Under the pieces are notes generated by a model. The model worked only from the letters and a program-made list of their open reading frames with translations, was not told the DNA's origin and ran no database searches. Positions 5,983 to 7,595 of a DNA stretch of 7,595 nucleotides are shown here, piece by piece; the stretch's first letter is position 1, and each line of letters begins with the position of its first letter. A program made the translations under genes and the position numbers. Source of the DNA: an uncultured Hyphomicrobiales bacterium (GTDB taxonomy: Bacteria; Pseudomonadota; Alphaproteobacteria; Rhizobiales; Beijerinckiaceae); contig CAIWVR010000039.1 of assembly GCA_903916165.1 (NCBI GenBank), positions 1-7,595 of the forward strand, given 5' to 3'.

Positions 5983-7595
5983 ATGGGACTGCAAAAACGC
6001 GTTTGGCGGCAGGCAATGCGCGCGTGTTCGGCTCTCCGGCCGGTGCCCGTCGTTATTTCAGCAGCCGCCCTCGTCAGCGCCTCCCACGTCCGTGCGGCGG
6101 GTGAAACCCTCTACGACCAGCCCGAATTCATCGGCCTTTCGGCGGCGCTCGCAATTGGCGTTTTCGCGACCACGGCGACGTTCCTGCACATGGCAGGCCG
6201 CAAGGCATCCGCCCGGCGCGAGGCCGTACTCAAGGGCGAACTCAACGCGATGCGCGCGCGCCTCGACCGCGCCGAAGTCTTCCTCGCCGCCGAGTCGCAG
6301 GTCACCATCTGCTGGGGATCGAGCTATGAGGAGCCCGACATTGAGGGCGATATGTCCGAGTTGATGGAATTGACGCCGCAGCGCCGCGTGCTGGCATTCG
6401 GGTCATGGCTGTCGCCGATGATCGCGCAGCAACTGGAACGCGCCGTCGAACGCCTGCGCGACCGTGGCGAGGCGTTCCGCCTGCCCCTCGTCACACTCAA
6501 AGGACGTTATCTCGAAACCGAGGGCCGCGCCGTCGCCGGCCGCGCCGTGATGCGGATCCGCGATGTGTCGGGCGACAGGCTCGAACTGGCGCGCCTGCGC
6601 GAGGCTTTCTCGAATTCCGTCTGCGAGCGCGATGGCTTGCGCGCAATGCTCGATTCCGCGCCGGCACCAGCCTGGCTGCGCGATCCGCAAGGCCAGCTCA
6701 CCTGGGTCAACCGCGCCTATATGAGCGCCGTCGAGGCCGATCGGCGCAACGATGTCATCAGCCGTGGGCTCGAACTGCTCGATGCCCCGATCCGCAGCAG
6801 CGTGGAAGTGGCGCGCGGCAAGTCCGAAGTCTGGCACCAGCGCGTGCCCGCCGTCGTTGCCGGTGCCCGGCGCATGCTCGACGTCACCGACGTGCCGATG
6901 GAGCATGGCTCGGGAGGGTTTGCGACCGATGTGTCGGACCTTGAGCAGGTGCGTGCGGATCTCGGGCGCCAGATGGACGCGCACCGGAGCACGCTCGATC
7001 AATTGTCGACCGCCGTGGCGATTTTCGATTCCGCACGGCGGCTCGTGTTCTACAACACGGCCTATGCGCAATTATGGTCGCTCGATTCCGCTTTCCTCGA
7101 CCAGTCGCCAGCCGATTCGGAAATCCTCGACCGCCTGCGCGCTGAAGGCCGCTTGCCGGAACAGGCCGATTTCCGCGCATGGAAAGCGGGCCTGATGCAG
7201 GCCTACCAGACGGTGGAGACCACCGAACATGTCTGGTATCTGCCGGGCGCGCGGACGCTGCGCGTTGTGATCAATCCCAATCCGCAAGGCGGCGTGACTT
7301 ATCTCTTCGACGATGTCACCGAGCGCTTCCATCTCGAATCCTCCTATAATGCGCTGATGAATGTGCAGGGCGAGACTCTCGACTCGCTGAAGGAAGGCGT
7401 CGCGGTGTTTGGCACCGATGGACGCCTCAAGCTGTTCAATCCGGCCTTCGCCTCGCTTTGGCGCTGCGAGCCCAATGCGCTTGCCGACAAGCCGCATTTC
7501 GACCAGGTCATGCGGGCCTGCATGGCCCTGCACGACAAGCGCGAGGATTGGGACGATCTGCGCAGCCTCGTGGCAGGCCTGCAGGACGCGCGCGA
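5983..7595 (+). CDS. Membrane-bound multi-PAS sensor protein, probable histidine kinase (5' part)
   Basis: The reading frame is open from 5887 to the window end; 537 codons are visible from the ATG at 5983. Residues about 20-38 and 50-70 are hydrophobic and separated by a short loop, so they are either two membrane segments or a signal peptide plus one. A charged, probably coiled-coil stretch follows (73-106). Next comes a degenerate PAS-like region (about 107-205). A PAS domain from 222 includes APAWLRDPQG and WVNRAYM. Two PAS_7-type repeats follow: LDQLSTAVAIFDSARRLVFYN (338-358, key residues VAIFD and YN) and LDSLKEGVAVFGTDGRLKLFN (466-486, key residues GVAVF and FN). No H-box or ATPase domain lies within the window, so kinase activity is inferred from the family, where this architecture behind ahcY normally ends in HisKA and HATPase_c. 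The start is chosen for AGGGG at 5968-5972 and the complete hydrophobic N-terminus; GTG 5932 and ATG 6016 are alternatives. Signal unknown. Confidence 0.85.
   Translation, partial: MGLQKRVWRQAMRACSALRPVPVVISAAALVSASHVRAAGETLYDQPEFIGLSAALAIGVFATTATFLHMAGRKASARREAVLKGELNAMRARLDRAEVFLAAESQVTICWGSSYEEPDIEGDMSELMELTPQRRVLAFGSWLSPMIAQQLERAVERLRDRGEAFRLPLVTLKGRYLETEGRAVAGRAVMRIRDVSGDRLELARLREAFSNSVCERDGLRAMLDSAPAPAWLRDPQGQLTWVNRAYMSAVEADRRNDVISRGLELLDAPIRSSVEVARGKSEVWHQRVPAVVAGARRMLDVTDVPMEHGSGGFATDVSDLEQVRADLGRQMDAHRSTLDQLSTAVAIFDSARRLVFYNTAYAQLWSLDSAFLDQSPADSEILDRLRAEGRLPEQADFRAWKAGLMQAYQTVETTEHVWYLPGARTLRVVINPNPQGGVTYLFDDVTERFHLESSYNALMNVQGETLDSLKEGVAVFGTDGRLKLFNPAFASLWRCEPNALADKPHFDQVMRACMALHDKREDWDDLRSLVAGLQDAR

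Noticed and set aside
5852..6364. Plus-strand open frames at 5852-6364 and 5880-6104 just after the ahcY terminator
   Set aside because: They are out of frame with the sensor gene, whose frame gives two hydrophobic segments and continues into PAS domains; the alternatives have Arg/Ser/Pro-rich compositions and no motifs.

Overview
The window looks like chromosomal DNA from a GC-rich alphaproteobacterium, most likely of the order Hyphomicrobiales (Rhizobiales). Three observations suggest this. The S-adenosylhomocysteinase is of the long form. It is followed directly by a multi-PAS sensor kinase, a neighbourhood known from rhizobia such as Sinorhizobium. A dispersed palindromic repeat, of the kind whose spurious translation reads DCFASLAMT, lies between two convergent genes. 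No tRNA, rRNA, CRISPR array, transposase or phage gene was seen.

Layout from left to right: (1) a small alpha/beta hydrolase on the plus strand (14-661) with a short intrinsic terminator; (2) a 185-base convergent gap (662-846) holding a palindromic dispersed repeat and a hairpin that runs into the next stop codon; (3) a minus-strand pair, a TPR plus GT9-like glycosyltransferase protein (1897-3198) followed after 30 bases by an exported Bug/TctC-type solute-binding protein (847-1866); (4) a 141-base divergent gap; (5) prmB, the ribosomal protein L3 glutamine methyltransferase, on the plus strand (3340-4275); (6) a compact 93-base control region with an AT-rich palindrome, a promoter-like element and a GC-rich inverted repeat; (7) ahcY (4369-5775) with a strong intrinsic terminator; (8) the 5' part of a membrane-bound multi-PAS sensor protein (from 5983), cut by the window end before any histidine-kinase core.

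Functionally the most coherent part is prmB-ahcY. PrmB uses S-adenosylmethionine and releases S-adenosylhomocysteine, and AhcY clears that product for the whole cell. The palindrome upstream of ahcY is a good candidate operator for a SAM-cycle repressor such as the ArsR-family SahR. The glycosyltransferase and binding-protein pair is probably co-transcribed, but the two have no obvious shared function. The sensor kinase sits behind a strong terminator and is probably transcribed separately.

I did not find a clearly new biological system. The items most worth checking are the control region between prmB and ahcY, the repeat between the convergent genes, and the 5' neighbourhood of ahcY, which differs from the one known in rhizobia.
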